A stretch of DNA of 64,000 bases. It comes from an uncultured Burkholderiales bacterium. GTDB lineage: Bacteria > Pseudomonadota > Gammaproteobacteria > Burkholderiales > Burkholderiaceae_C. This document shows positions 51,640 to 60,978 of this stretch, piece after piece. Every line of letters starts with the position of its first letter. Position 1 is the stretch's first letter. A program made the translations under genes and the position numbers. Where the stretch lies: assembly GCA_903949285.1 (NCBI GenBank), contig CAJAYT010000096.1:39838-103837 (forward strand). The letters are read 5' to 3'. The notes under the pieces were generated by a model, which was not told the DNA's origin, searched no databases, and worked only from the letters and a program-made list of their open reading frames with translations.

Positions 51640-53268
51640 TTATGGATGAATGGGTGTGTGCAACTCAATTGAGCTGGCATTGACATTTGCCAAATCAATC
51701 CAAAAGGGTGTAGCTTCATTTGAAGGGTGCAAGGCTTGACCTGAGGTTTCTGGGTAAAGCGTCTCAATTGCAAATCGCTGTATAAGGCTCTCCAGAATGT
51801 GCTTTCTGTATGCTGCACTTGCTCGCATATCGGATAAGGGTTTAAACTCATCTGCTAAAACTATTTGAGCCTTTTTGAAAGAATGCATATTAAACGCCTG
51901 CCCTGTGAGTGCTTTTTCCGTCATACGGGCTTTGGACGGTGTTGCTGCAACACCCCCTGCGCCAATACTTGCAAAGGTAATCGTCCCATTTGACACTGAT
52001 AGATTGATACACAAACAAACTGCTGAAATATCATCATCAAATCGTTTGGAGATTTTGTAGGCTCTAAATACCTCATTGCTTTGAGGCTTAGGAACTTTTA
52101 TCCAACAAATGACCTCCGTTGGTTTTAGGATGCTGGTTCTGTAGCCAGTGTAAAAGTCCTCCAACATAACTTCGCGGTGACGGATTTGACCCTTTTCCAT
52201 TCGCATCAAAACAACGCTGGAACCCAGTGCAATTAGCATTGGCATGCTATCCCCAATAGGGGAGCCGTTGCCGATATTACCCCCTAGGGTAGCGGAGTTT
52301 CTGATGGGCAAGCCCGCGAAACGCTCCGCAAACGTGCTCAATTGGGGGCGGTCTTTAAGCAGTGCGCTAAATGCCTGTTCAACCTTCACCCCCGCCCCAA
52401 TAGCGATGTGGTGCGGGTATTCCTCAACCCGGCGAAGCTCTTGGACTTGTGTGAGATCAATGATTGAATCAAAAGTTTTGAAATGCTTTGTAATCCATAG
52501 TCCTACGTCCGTCGCACCCGCAACAAGTTGCGAAAGTGGGGATTTTTGTCGTACCTGCAAAAGCTCATGCAAGGACTGGGGTTGTAGGTAAGCGGCGTTT
52601 GTTGTCAGTTTTGTGGCTTTCAAATTCTTTGCACTATTAAGCCTTGGAGAACTATTTTGGCGTGATTCCTCAGCGGTTAATTTGGCCAAAGCTTCTAATT
52701 TTTGTCTCACAATTTGATGATTGACTTCAAGCGACGGGTGACACTCAAAATTGGATAGATTCATCGCTGCGTCAAGTATGGGTCTGTAGCCCGTGCAACG
52801 ACAAAGGTTGCCCGCAAGTTCAGTTTGAGCCAGTTGTCTATCGATGGCTTTGCCTTTGACTGTGTAATTCTGATACATGGCAAAAAGGCTCATCACAAAC
52901 CCAGGTGTACAAAATCCGCACTGCGAGGCATGGGCATGAAGCATGGCATTTTGTACCGGATGTAGCGAGCCGTCCTGTGCCACCAAATCCTCAACACTCC
53001 AAACAGCAAGGGAGTTGACCGAGTGGGCAAGTCTGATACAGCTGTTGACCGCTCTAAAGTGAAGCTCATTATTTTCAACTTCCGCTATCACTACGGTGCA
53101 GGCACCGCAATCGCCCTCACCGCAACCTTCTTTGGTTCCCGTGCATTTCAAATCTTCCCTGATAGTTTGTAAAAGCGTTCTGGAAACGGGAACATCAGTT
53201 AGATGAACGATCTGATCTTTACGCCAAAATCGCAAAGGAGTAGTTTCGTTGTTTGGGCTGTGGGACAT
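51640..53268 (-). CDS. xdhA: Xanthine dehydrogenase small subunit (2Fe-2S and FAD)
   Basis: This roughly 542-residue subunit has an N-terminal [2Fe-2S] domain (KEGCGEGDCGACTVV) and a second cluster domain (CGFCTPGFVMSL and NLCRCTGYRPIL). A FAD domain follows, marked by LVAGATDVGLW and RNSATLGGNIGNGSPIGDS. Electrons pass from the molybdenum site in XdhB through these clusters to FAD and NAD. I use the ATG at 53268; an in-frame TTG exists four codons upstream. It is the first clear gene of the xdh operon, possibly preceded by a small ORF ending at 53289. Confidence 0.93.
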   Translation of the reverse strand: MSHSPNNETTPLRFWRKDQIVHLTDVPVSRTLLQTIREDLKCTGTKEGCGEGDCGACTVVIAEVENNELHFRAVNSCIRLAHSVNSLAVWSVEDLVAQDGSLHPVQNAMLHAHASQCGFCTPGFVMSLFAMYQNYTVKGKAIDRQLAQTELAGNLCRCTGYRPILDAAMNLSNFECHPSLEVNHQIVRQKLEALAKLTAEESRQNSSPRLNSAKNLKATKLTTNAAYLQPQSLHELLQVRQKSPLSQLVAGATDVGLWITKHFKTFDSIIDLTQVQELRRVEEYPHHIAIGAGVKVEQAFSALLKDRPQLSTFAERFAGLPIRNSATLGGNIGNGSPIGDSMPMLIALGSSVVLMRMEKGQIRHREVMLEDFYTGYRTSILKPTEVICWIKVPKPQSNEVFRAYKISKRFDDDISAVCLCINLSVSNGTITFASIGAGGVAATPSKARMTEKALTGQAFNMHSFKKAQIVLADEFKPLSDMRASAAYRKHILESLIQRFAIETLYPETSGQALHPSNEATPFWIDLANVNASSIELHTPIHP

Positions 53269-53288
53269 TTTTAACTGCAAAAAGTTGG

Positions 53289-53528
53289 CTATAGGGTATT
53301 TTGGAGCAAAAGAGACTCTTTCGTGGCTCTTTTAAAGCCCTCTTCATCGCTAGTATATTGTTTTAGGCCTGAATGGATCAAATCCAGGGCCACTATAGGG
53401 GAGTTTGGTGTATTCCCTATTTTCTTTTGGGCGGCATCAATAAGCCTATGAGTTTTGGCTCTTAAGATCGCCGTTAGGAAGCCCAAAGAGCTTGGCACGC
53501 GAGCATTAGGAGGCCGGTACGAGCGCAA
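53289..53528 (-). CDS. Possible small ORF upstream of xdhA
   Basis: A 79-codon open frame starting with TTG ends eight bases before the first possible xdhA start. The predicted protein is mostly helical, with no recognised family, and I see no strong ribosome-binding site. Its tight spacing to xdhA is the only support. Chance is a real alternative. Confidence 0.25.
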   Translation of the reverse strand: MRSYRPPNARVPSSLGFLTAILRAKTHRLIDAAQKKIGNTPNSPIVALDLIHSGLKQYTSDEEGFKRATKESLLLQNTL

Positions 53529-53598
53529 AAATTAAATCGCTTTTGTTTCACACAAAGTTATGTTAAATTTAAACCCCGGCATCTTAAGCTAAACTCCC

Positions 53599-54330
53599 AT
53601 GTTTTCTGATAGTCAAAACACACATTATTTGAGACTCTCCCGACTAATCACTGGGTTGCTTTGGGCGCTCTTGCTGAGCGGTTGTGCTATTGAGTTTCCT
53701 GTTCCCAAGCACACCATTATGGGATCCGATTTTGGCCTCCCAGATTACAAAGTAACTCCGCAAACAGAGACGGAGAGGGCTGCTTTTCAAATTAAACTAT
53801 TCTCACTGAGTTACGCAGAGTGTGCCTCCGGTTTTATTGATTACATAGAGTTTGATGGATCCATCAATAAGGACGCTGTCGAGGCCTTTCGAATTATTTT
53901 GACTCAGGCCCAAGGATGCCAGACCCGCTCGGGTCGAATGCTATACCCATTTGTTTATCTCAATTCCTCCGTTGGTGTAAACAAAGATGGGGTCGCTCTA
54001 GGCGAGTTACTGAGAAGCTACAACATTGAAACAGTGGTCACTCAGGGTCAGGTTTGCAAGGGTGCCTGTGCGCTCTCTTTTATGGGTGGTAAGTTGAGAG
54101 CGATTCAAGATTCGGGTATGGTCGTTTTCGCATCTACCAATACCAGGGGTTTAGGATACGGTTGCGAGCGGGCCTCTGAACAAGTCTTTATGCGTGAATA
54201 CTTACAAAAAATGATGCCCCTATCCGCCTCTGACAGGCTCTATTTCAATTTGCTGAATTACTGCACGCAACCCACAGGTTGGTCCCTTAGCGCCCGAACG
54301 GCTCCTGCATGGGGTGTTACCAATGAGTAA
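53599..54330 (+). CDS. Envelope protein with ClpP/crotonase-like region (COG3904-type)
   Basis: This 243-residue protein has a signal with lipobox LSGC (Cys29). The segment NKDGVALGELLRSYNIETVV followed by GQVCKGACALSFMGG matches periplasmic COG3904-like proteins with a ClpP/crotonase fold. The Cys pair flanks the position where the fold places its oxyanion region. Function of the group is unknown. It diverges from the xdh operon across about 70-330 bases depending on the small ORF. It precedes the HiPIP gene by 155 bases. Confidence 0.65.
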   Translation: MFSDSQNTHYLRLSRLITGLLWALLLSGCAIEFPVPKHTIMGSDFGLPDYKVTPQTETERAAFQIKLFSLSYAECASGFIDYIEFDGSINKDAVEAFRIILTQAQGCQTRSGRMLYPFVYLNSSVGVNKDGVALGELLRSYNIETVVTQGQVCKGACALSFMGGKLRAIQDSGMVVFASTNTRGLGYGCERASEQVFMREYLQKMMPLSASDRLYFNLLNYCTQPTGWSLSARTAPAWGVTNE

Positions 54331-54485
54331 TATCGGGGACAATTAGAAGTCATTAATAGTAATACCTTAGTATTGTTTTTTGAAACTGGGGGTTTATCAA
54401 AGGTAAACCCTAGTGATGCTCTAACACGGATGTAGAATTCACACCGGTACCTATCATTTGTATTTTTTTAAAATAAAAAACCACC

Positions 54486-54818
54486 ATGAACTCAAACAAC
54501 ATTTCTTCTTTTAAATCCAACCGTCGTGTATTTATGCTTCAATCCGTAGTAGCCACTGCAGCAGTTGTTGCAGCTGCAGGCGCGCAGGCGCAGGCTATGG
54601 TTGCTGAGAATGATCCACAAGCCTCAGCTCTTGGTTACAAGGCTGATGCTTCCAAAGTTGACAAAGCTAAGTTCCCTAAATTTGCCGCTGGCCAAGCATG
54701 CTCAAACTGTGCTTTATTCCAAGGCGCGGCAGGTGCTGCTGCAGGTGGATGTCCTTTATACGCAGGTAAGCAGGTCTCTGCCAAGGGTTGGTGCTCAGCT
54801 TATGCTAAAAAAGGTTAA
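54486..54818 (+). CDS. High-potential iron-sulfur protein (HiPIP)
   Basis: This 110-residue precursor has a Tat-type signal (SNRRVFML at residues 11-18, then an Ala-rich hydrophobic stretch). The HiPIP cluster ligands are Cys72, Cys75, Cys89 and Cys103 in ACSNCALF, GGCPLYAG and KGWCSAYA. HiPIPs are soluble periplasmic [4Fe-4S] electron carriers, feeding terminal oxidases or photosynthetic reaction centres; nothing photosynthetic is in view. A strong hairpin terminator follows at 54943. An A/T-only stretch lies just before the ATG. Confidence 0.93.
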   Translation: MNSNNISSFKSNRRVFMLQSVVATAAVVAAAGAQAQAMVAENDPQASALGYKADASKVDKAKFPKFAAGQACSNCALFQGAAGAAAGGCPLYAGKQVSAKGWCSAYAKKG

Positions 54819-54942
54819 TCTAAACGGGCTAATTCAGTAACCTCCACTACCCCTGCGTATCTGCGGTTTAATCTTTGGGATATGAGAGGTGGTTGAGTTA
54901 CTAGAGTATTGAAAGCCAAAGAGTTTTTTCTCCTTAGCTCTC

Positions 54943-54986
54943 AAAAAACGGTTTGCATGATTAAATTCTTGCAAACCGTTTTTTTT
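54943..54986. terminator. Strong bidirectional-looking Rho-independent terminator
   Basis: The 15-base arms at 54943-54957 and 54970-54984 are perfectly complementary. They begin with six A on the left and end in a run of eight T on the right, with a 12-base loop. It ends the HiPIP transcript about 125 bases after the stop codon. The A-run on the left means the reverse strand also forms a hairpin followed by T. The rest of the 425-base gap to the protease gene has no credible gene. Confidence 0.85.
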
Positions 54987-55243
54987 GCCCGCCAGTCTTT
55001 CGTTGCCAGCAGACTCTTCCCAGCCATTTTTCGCCGATAGGACCCGTGAATTCAAAGGAAAGCCTCTTACCTATTGTCTGCACCATGTGCCTGCATCTAT
55101 TTATACATACGCTAAGGGAAGCCATTCAAAGTTAAATTTACCATTGGGGTGGAGGTCAGCCTGAGTTGACTGGCAATATTTTTGGTTAAGATAAGATTCG
55201 GTAAGAATCTTTAATAGTTGTTCAGTGTTCGCTGGAGAAGTTC

Positions 55244-55966
55244 ATGAACTATTCAATTTCTAAAAAATGGTTTGTGATGTTTGGAAAATGTCTCATTCAG
55301 TTTATTTGTCACTGGTGTGCGCTGATACTCTTTGGCCTGACTGTTTTTGTAAAGCCATTATTGGCTCTTGATTTGAGCCGGGCCGCAGAAATTAAAGAGT
55401 GTGCCGTAGGTGAGATTTCTACTTGGACCGATGGAGTCGATAAAGCAGTTCCCTATACCAGCATAAATTTTCTATATAACCCAACAGGTGCACCGCCTTG
55501 GTTTAGCGAGAACTTAGTAACTGACTTGATACAGCAAGCCGCCAACATATGGTCAGCTTGCGGAATCTCTGCTCAAACGAGCATCGGTAATCAACCGCAT
55601 TACTTGTTGAATAATGAAATCGTAATCAGTTGGAACGACGCGAAGAGCCAAGGAAACATAGGTGCGTCTGATATCTCTCAGCGTAGGCTCTATCTCTCTC
55701 CCAGTGTTTTTAAAACACTAAGAGAAATGAGGCCTACCTACGATTCATCCTATACCCTGCAAATGACTCTTTCTCACGAGATGGGACACTTCTATGGACT
55801 CGTGGCACATTCCAAACGTTGCGTTGATGTGCTCTCGTACTATAAAAGTAATTCGGGTGATTTATGTACCATCCGAGATCGTGCAGAGTTCTCTAAGGTC
55901 ATTGAATACCGCTCAGCCTTGCCAACGGCCTGTGACATTGAGCGTTGCAAAAGAGTTAATCACTAG
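55244..55966 (+). CDS. Secreted matrixin-like zinc metalloprotease
   Basis: This 240-residue protein has an N-terminal hydrophobic signal (about residues 18-45). The zinc-binding motif HEMGHFYGLVAH at residues 178-189 is HExxHxxGxxH, typical of matrixin-type metzincins. Upstream, ISWNDAKSQGNIGASDISQR resembles the substrate-cleft strand of such proteases. Four Cys after the motif could form disulfides. It is short and without a recognised propeptide. It lies beside, and converges on, the sedolisin gene. Family is reasonably clear; the substrate is unknown. Confidence 0.75.
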   Translation: MNYSISKKWFVMFGKCLIQFICHWCALILFGLTVFVKPLLALDLSRAAEIKECAVGEISTWTDGVDKAVPYTSINFLYNPTGAPPWFSENLVTDLIQQAANIWSACGISAQTSIGNQPHYLLNNEIVISWNDAKSQGNIGASDISQRRLYLSPSVFKTLREMRPTYDSSYTLQMTLSHEMGHFYGLVAHSKRCVDVLSYYKSNSGDLCTIRDRAEFSKVIEYRSALPTACDIERCKRVNH

Positions 55967-56030
55967 GCCTTTGTAAATAATGAGTCCAGTGCACGCAGCA
56001 ATTTACTTGCTTCTTTTCACTAATGGGCAT

Positions 56031-57320
56031 TTAAAAGTGACCAAACAAGATACCAACATTGGGTACTCCCAAGCCACTTACATCATCGTAGCCGGTAGAT
56101 GCCGAACATAAAATACATGCTCCGGTCCCTGTATTGTCAGATCCTGAGGTGACATCAAAGAAGCTCAGTGAGTTGGCCTGGTCTAATTTGGTCTGGTACA
56201 AAACCCCGTTGAGCCCGTGAAAAGGGGTTATGGTTTTTGCAAGAGTCGTGCCTTTGGTTTGAAGGTACTGCGCAAAGTTCGCTATGATTCCCGCCCATTG
56301 TGGAACGCCTTCACTGGTTCCGCCAACTCCGTACCATAGTCCTTTGATATTCACAGCTAGTGGACTCATGTTAGGGTCGGCGTTATAAGCAACATCAGGG
56401 ATACCCCGCCTGTGGCCATTAGCGCCCAAGACCGCGAGGTCTTTTGAGGCTATCAAATAATTGGATTGATAAGCTGGCATGGTTTCGTAGATGCTTGGAC
56501 CACCACCGCCCAACGACCAGGCTGTCTCAGTTGTGCTGGTGATGGGTAAGTTTAGGCTGTGAATGGAGGTTCCTCCCACAGCTGTTACATAGGGGGACGC
56601 GGCCGGATAAATCTGGTTATGTCCGTTATTTCCGTTGTCACCTGCAGGAGCGATGAAGGCAATATTGGGGTACTGTGCGAAAAAACCATCGTATGCTGTG
56701 CTTGTCTCGTTGCTAAATTCCGTTGCTCCCCAGCTCATCGATACAGCCACTACATTTTTTTGAGTTACTGCTAAGCGCACTGCGGCCATGAGGTCCGACA
56801 TGCTGGTGCTTTTGGACTGGATCAAAATAATTTGTGCCCCTGGTGCTATCGCGTGCGCCCACTGCGTGTCAAGGGCGATCTCCACTGCCCAGTCATTGCT
56901 TGGCGAGACTTTGGCGCCGTTTGACAGATCAATCAGGGTAAAACAGGGATTATTGGCGGTGCACTGGGGTAAGTTGTAATAACGACTAAAGGCATTAAGA
57001 TCATTGGCAGGGTTTGAAGTGCCCGGTGCTACTACTATGGCGATGGCCTGTCCAGCGCCTGTGAACTGGGTTGGCATGTTGTAGTGAACCTTTAGATCGC
57101 CAGGACTGAGCGTACTTCCATAGCCGCTGCCCCTTGTGGGAGGGGAGTAGGTGGTGACGGGCTTGGAGTAAGAGGCTGAGAAAGCGATGGGTTCGCTGGT
57201 TTGCGTACTATCTGTGTTTGCCGTACCTGAGCCTCCCGAGCCACCACAACTCCAAACGATGGAGCAAATAAGCAAGGAAATAGCGGTGTATTGGCTCGCA
57301 GCGCCAAAAGTGGATTTCAT
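56031..57320 (-). CDS. Sedolisin (S53) serine-carboxyl peptidase, putative lipoprotein
   Basis: This 429-residue protein has the S53 catalytic set: Glu147 and Asp151 (DWAVEIALDTQW), Asp228 (APAGDNGNNG) and Ser336 (GGTSEGVPQWAG). The C-terminal calcium loop is FFDVTSGSD...GYDDVSGLGVPN. S53 enzymes are acid-active proteases. The N-terminus has a signal followed by Cys25 and a Gly/Ser-rich linker, suggesting lipid anchoring. The large pro-kumamolisin activation domain found in many members is absent. It converges on the matrixin-like gene. Confidence 0.88.
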   Translation of the reverse strand: MKSTFGAASQYTAISLLICSIVWSCGGSGGSGTANTDSTQTSEPIAFSASYSKPVTTYSPPTRGSGYGSTLSPGDLKVHYNMPTQFTGAGQAIAIVVAPGTSNPANDLNAFSRYYNLPQCTANNPCFTLIDLSNGAKVSPSNDWAVEIALDTQWAHAIAPGAQIILIQSKSTSMSDLMAAVRLAVTQKNVVAVSMSWGATEFSNETSTAYDGFFAQYPNIAFIAPAGDNGNNGHNQIYPAASPYVTAVGGTSIHSLNLPITSTTETAWSLGGGGPSIYETMPAYQSNYLIASKDLAVLGANGHRRGIPDVAYNADPNMSPLAVNIKGLWYGVGGTSEGVPQWAGIIANFAQYLQTKGTTLAKTITPFHGLNGVLYQTKLDQANSLSFFDVTSGSDNTGTGACILCSASTGYDDVSGLGVPNVGILFGHF

Positions 57321-57405
57321 TATTTAAAACTTAATCAAAGACTAGATAGGTAACCAATACACGATCAGTTCCCTCAAAGTTGAACTGGTGGTAAAACTCT
57401 ATCAA

Positions 57406-57540
57406 CCTTGGTTAATCGGCGTGAGATTGCCGATCTGAAGCGGATCAAGGGAATAATTTTGAGTCAGGAGCTAGTTTTTAAACTTTTCAAAACATCAAAG
57501 GCAGCAATACCTCCAACTCCTTCAACTCCTTCAACTCCTA
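57406..57540 (+). other. Hairpin and 9-base tandem repeat in the sedolisin-cobO gap
   Basis: This 384-base gap (57321-57704) has no convincing gene. It contains a stem of 6-base arms (57415-57420 with 57429-57434) inside outer arms CCTTG/CAAGG (57406-57410 and 57446-57450). Three 9-base units (CAACTCCTT, CAACTCCTT, CAACTCCTA) follow at 57514-57540. A 64-codon TTG frame spans it, but with no ribosome-binding site. Function is unknown. Confidence 0.4.
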
Positions 57541-57704
57541 AATTGACCCGAGGTGAGGGGGCTTTAGAGGAGGGTAACTCCTTTTATTATGAGGCACCCT
57601 AATCTAAGAGCTAACAGGTGTCCGCTTAATAGTGCTTCTTAAAAGGGCGTCCCAGGGATGGGGGAAGTATCTGTAAATACTGCGCCGTTATTAGTTCTCA
57701 ATAA

Positions 57705-58274
57705 TTAGTCCTCAATACCGCGTTGGGCCGGGATGCCTGCGTCAAACGCATGCTTAATCATCTTCATTTCAGTGACGGTGTCAGCAATTTTAACGATTTC
57801 GGCTGGGCAATTTCGACCCGTTAATACCACATGAACTTCCCTTGGTCGATTTTGAAGAGTCTGTAATACATCATTTAAGTCTAGCCAACCAAAGGTAAGG
57901 GGATAGGTAATTTCATCCAAAATCACCAAAAAAAATTCGTTGCTTGATATGACTTTTTTTGCTCTTTGCCATCCGTCTCTGGCAAGCTGCGCAGAGTGCT
58001 CTAGATCTTGACTCTTCCAACTAAACCCATCGCCCAATCCTTCAATTGGAATTCCTAGCTTTTCAAAGGTTCTGTGTTCTCCAAACCGAGCACTAGGGAC
58101 CTTCATGAATTGATATATTTTTACATTTTTTCCTCGACCGTGAGCCCTAATTGCAAGGCCAAAAGCGGCAGTACTTTTTCCCTTGCCATCTCCAGTGTTG
58201 ATGATGAGTAGACCCCTTCGCTCGCCAGTTGAGGGCTCGTAGGGTTTTTCAGTTGGAGGTGCTTTAATTTCCAT
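57705..58274 (-). CDS. cobO: Cob(I)yrinic acid a,c-diamide adenosyltransferase
   Basis: This 189-residue CobA/CobO-type enzyme has the P-loop TGDGKGKSTAAFGLA near residues 27-41, VILDEITYPL and LTGRNCPAEIV. It transfers adenosyl from ATP to cob(I)alamin or cobyrinate, producing the coenzyme form. It starts directly after the btuD stop codon and is the fourth gene of btuF-btuC-btuD-cobO. In this setting it most likely adenosylates imported corrinoids rather than serving de novo synthesis, since no other cob genes are in view. Confidence 0.93.
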   Translation of the reverse strand: MEIKAPPTEKPYEPSTGERRGLLIINTGDGKGKSTAAFGLAIRAHGRGKNVKIYQFMKVPSARFGEHRTFEKLGIPIEGLGDGFSWKSQDLEHSAQLARDGWQRAKKVISSNEFFLVILDEITYPLTFGWLDLNDVLQTLQNRPREVHVVLTGRNCPAEIVKIADTVTEMKMIKHAFDAGIPAQRGIED

Positions 58275-59054
58275 TTAATGGTCCGAATTCAGGTTAGGTA
58301 GGGAAACCCATCGATCTTTAATACGTTCAATTTGAATTCTATGTTCAAAAACTTGTTCAATCGCTCGGTGCGTTTTTGGATCAGATGAGTGGCCTTGATG
58401 TGTAATTTGACCACAGTTGAGCAAAATGATCTCATCTCCCATTAATGCCATTGATACTTCATGAAGAACACTGATTACGGTTTTGCCCTCTGATATCAAG
58501 GACTTAACGATATCCAGCCAATCAGCTTGGTGAGGGGGGTCGAGGTTTGCAAGTGGCTCATCCATGAGTAATATATCGGCCTCTACGGCTATCGCGCGCG
58601 CTAGCAGTGCCCGTTGACGCTCGCCTCCTGATAGCTCTGCCAAAGAACGCATTCTCCAATCCCAGGCCTGGGTTTTCTTTAAAGCCTTCTCTACCGCGTA
58701 TGTGTCATGTGCGCTAGGGGCATTTATCCAGCCTTGATGAGGAATTCTTCCAAGCATCGCAACATCGTAGACGCTCAAGTCATCTGCCCCTATTTCGTTT
58801 TGACCTAGCCAAGCTATATGGCGCGCTTTGTTCTTGCCCTTAGACTCAAAGTCCTTGAGTGTTGGAAACGCTACCTGACCTTTGAACGTGATTAATCCAG
58901 CCAGCACTTTTAGTAATGTTGATTTACCAGCACCGTTGGGGCCAATGATATTTGTCCACTGCCCGCTTTTAAATTCGAGATTGATATCCTGCAAAACAGG
59001 CCTTGAACCTAGCGTCGCATTCACATGCTTGAGTCGTATTGCTGTGAGAGTCAT
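58275..59054 (-). CDS. btuD: Cobalamin ABC transporter ATP-binding protein (BtuD)
   Basis: This 259-residue ATPase of the FepC/BtuD class has Walker A GPNGAGKSTLLK near residues 38-49, the signature LSGGERQRALLARA, and Walker B DILLMDEPLANLDPP. It powers BtuC-mediated corrinoid import across the inner membrane. It overlaps btuC by four bases and is immediately followed by cobO. FecCD-family ATPases for iron siderophores look alike; the cobO neighbour and riboswitch-controlled btuB decide for B12. Confidence 0.9.
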   Translation of the reverse strand: MTLTAIRLKHVNATLGSRPVLQDINLEFKSGQWTNIIGPNGAGKSTLLKVLAGLITFKGQVAFPTLKDFESKGKNKARHIAWLGQNEIGADDLSVYDVAMLGRIPHQGWINAPSAHDTYAVEKALKKTQAWDWRMRSLAELSGGERQRALLARAIAVEADILLMDEPLANLDPPHQADWLDIVKSLISEGKTVISVLHEVSMALMGDEIILLNCGQITHQGHSSDPKTHRAIEQVFEHRIQIERIKDRWVSLPNLNSDH

Positions 59055-60088
59055 ATGGACTCCCGGTTCATGTTGCGCGTGTACATGAGTTTCAGGAGAT
59101 AAATCCCTCCTAAAACAGCCGTAAACAGGCCTACAGGAAGTTCCTCGGGTGCACTAAGCCACCTGGCAAGTAAATCTGCAGTCAGGAGCAATAAGCCGCC
59201 CATGAGGCTTGATAGTAGGATCAACCAACCGTGCGTTACTTTGACCAAGGATCGCACCAAATGTGGGGCAGCTAGTCCCACAAATGCAATGAGTCCTGAC
59301 TGTGCAACTGCTGCGCCAATCGCCAAGGCAAGCGCGCCAATCAAACCTGCCCGTACAGGGGCTAAGTTAAGTCCTAAGCTGATGGCGGTAGCTTCGCCAA
59401 GGCTTAAGGCGTCAAGCGCTCGACTCAGAGTCCAAGTAAAAGCAAGACAAATTGACCAAACGGTCCCCATTAATAAAACAGAGCTCCAATTCATAAAGCT
59501 AGTCGTTCCCAGTAAGAACGACTGCATAGTTTGAATAATTTGAGGTTCAAGCAGTGTTGAGAGTGAGGTCAAAGCACCCAATACAACACTGACAATAATT
59601 CCTGCCAACAAAAGTCGCATCGTATGCTGAACACCGCGAGAGAGCATTAGTGTCAAGCTGACCGCTAGGATTGCGCCTAGGAACGCTGCTCCACTAAGCC
59701 CCAATTTGAATACAAATGATGATACATCTGCCCCGGCACCAAAGAGCAATAACGTAGCTGCAACGCCCAAAGATGCTCCGGAGGCACTGCCAAGCAAATA
59801 GGGGTCTGCAAGTGGGTTTCTAAAAAGTCCCTGAGCCAAAGCTCCAGACAAACCAAGGAGTAATCCCGCAAGCCAAGCCCCAAGTGTTCTCGGTAGGCGA
59901 ATATCCATAATAATTTGCAATGCAATAGGGTCATTCACTGCGTTGAACAAACTCTCAAAACCAGTGCTTCCAATTCCTGCTCCTAGGGCCAACCCAGCAA
60001 AAGCAAACGAAGCAAGAATCAATGCTAAAGTGCTCTTAGATGTACCCTTGACGACTAAAGGTGGTACTAGGTGTTTGCCTGACTTCAA
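59051..60088 (-). CDS. btuC: Cobalamin ABC transporter permease (BtuC)
   Basis: This 345-residue FecCD/BtuC permease has about ten membrane segments. Family markers are IRLPRTLGAWLAGLLLGLSGA, FRNPLADPYLLGSASGAS and the ATPase-contact segment GLAAPHLVRSL. The start is TTG at 60088, overlapping the btuF stop in TTGA; no other start would give the full N-terminal segment, and the overlap suggests coupling. It also overlaps btuD by four bases. Confidence 0.9.
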   Translation of the reverse strand: MKSGKHLVPPLVVKGTSKSTLALILASFAFAGLALGAGIGSTGFESLFNAVNDPIALQIIMDIRLPRTLGAWLAGLLLGLSGALAQGLFRNPLADPYLLGSASGASLGVAATLLLFGAGADVSSFVFKLGLSGAAFLGAILAVSLTLMLSRGVQHTMRLLLAGIIVSVVLGALTSLSTLLEPQIIQTMQSFLLGTTSFMNWSSVLLMGTVWSICLAFTWTLSRALDALSLGEATAISLGLNLAPVRAGLIGALALAIGAAVAQSGLIAFVGLAAPHLVRSLVKVTHGWLILLSSLMGGLLLLTADLLARWLSAPEELPVGLFTAVLGGIYLLKLMYTRNMNRESI

Positions 60089-60978
60089 TGGTGCACTCCT
60101 TTACTTGTAATGCACTGAGCAATAATGCGCGCGCCTTCGCCCATCCTGATACCGGGGCGAACAACAGTATCGGATTGTTCTTTTGTGAGAGTACACACCC
60201 GGTTTTCACGGATGGCTGTCATTTCCTGCCAGCCAGGACGCTTTAACAGGTCAACCAGATTATTATCGCTAATAACAATTAAATCAGGATCGGCTTTAAC
60301 CACAAATTCAGGGTTTAGCTTTGGAAAGTCTCCAAGGTTGGTTGGAACTATGTTGTCAACGCCCAGGCGAGTTAATGTTTCCCCAATAAATGAGTTTGAA
60401 CCAGCCGCGTAGGGACCAGTTGACACTTCAAAGTAAATTCGTATGTTCTTGGATGACTCAGGAACCGAGTTAGCAGCCTTGGAAATTTCATTCTCCACAG
60501 ATAGCCAAACTCTTTGTGCGTCATTGGTTTTAAAAATGGCATCTAGTTTTTCTAAAGTTCTAAGAACGTCCCTATGGCGGACGCTCTCTAAAACGAAGAC
60601 CTTTAAACCAAGTTGCTCAAGTCTTTGGGAGATTCGCTCGTTCTTTGACATTAAAACTAGATCAGGTTTGAGTGAGACGATTAACTCGATATTTGGAGTT
60701 AGTCCACCTCCAATATGTTTAATAGAATTAACCGCAGAGGGGTAGTTTGAATTAGTATCCACTCCCACCAAGCTCCCGCAGTGACCCATTGCGCATACAG
60801 CCTCTGTCAATGACGGCAATGTGCTCACAATACGAGTCGGTGGTGAAGCAAATGAAACACTGACACCCCTATCGTCCGTCAGTTCATAAGCATAGGCAAA
60901 ACCGGTAAGTAAAGTACTAATTAGAAGTATCGCTATGAAAGAACTTTCAGATAATGATTTAACAAATAAATTCATCAT
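60085..60978 (-). CDS. btuF: Cobalamin-binding periplasmic protein (BtuF)
   Basis: This 297-residue type III periplasmic binding protein has a signal peptide (hydrophobic core about residues 13-30). It has the BtuF start RIVSTLPSLTEAVCAMG, VGVDTNSNYP, and LKPDLVLMSKNERI. The C-terminal lobe contains GNSFI-like SNSFIGETLTRLGVDN. It binds corrinoid delivered by BtuB and passes it to BtuCD. Two adjacent ATG codons start the gene, and I use the first. I saw no riboswitch on this strand, so control may differ from btuB. Confidence 0.88.
   Translation of the reverse strand: MMNLFVKSLSESSFIAILLISTLLTGFAYAYELTDDRGVSVSFASPPTRIVSTLPSLTEAVCAMGHCGSLVGVDTNSNYPSAVNSIKHIGGGLTPNIELIVSLKPDLVLMSKNERISQRLEQLGLKVFVLESVRHRDVLRTLEKLDAIFKTNDAQRVWLSVENEISKAANSVPESSKNIRIYFEVSTGPYAAGSNSFIGETLTRLGVDNIVPTNLGDFPKLNPEFVVKADPDLIVISDNNLVDLLKRPGWQEMTAIRENRVCTLTKEQSDTVVRPGIRMGEGARIIAQCITSKGVHH

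Noticed and set aside
57408..57602. A 64-codon open frame with Pro-Thr repeats
   Set aside because: It starts with TTG, lacks a ribosome-binding site, and the Pro-Thr part comes from a simple 9-base DNA repeat.
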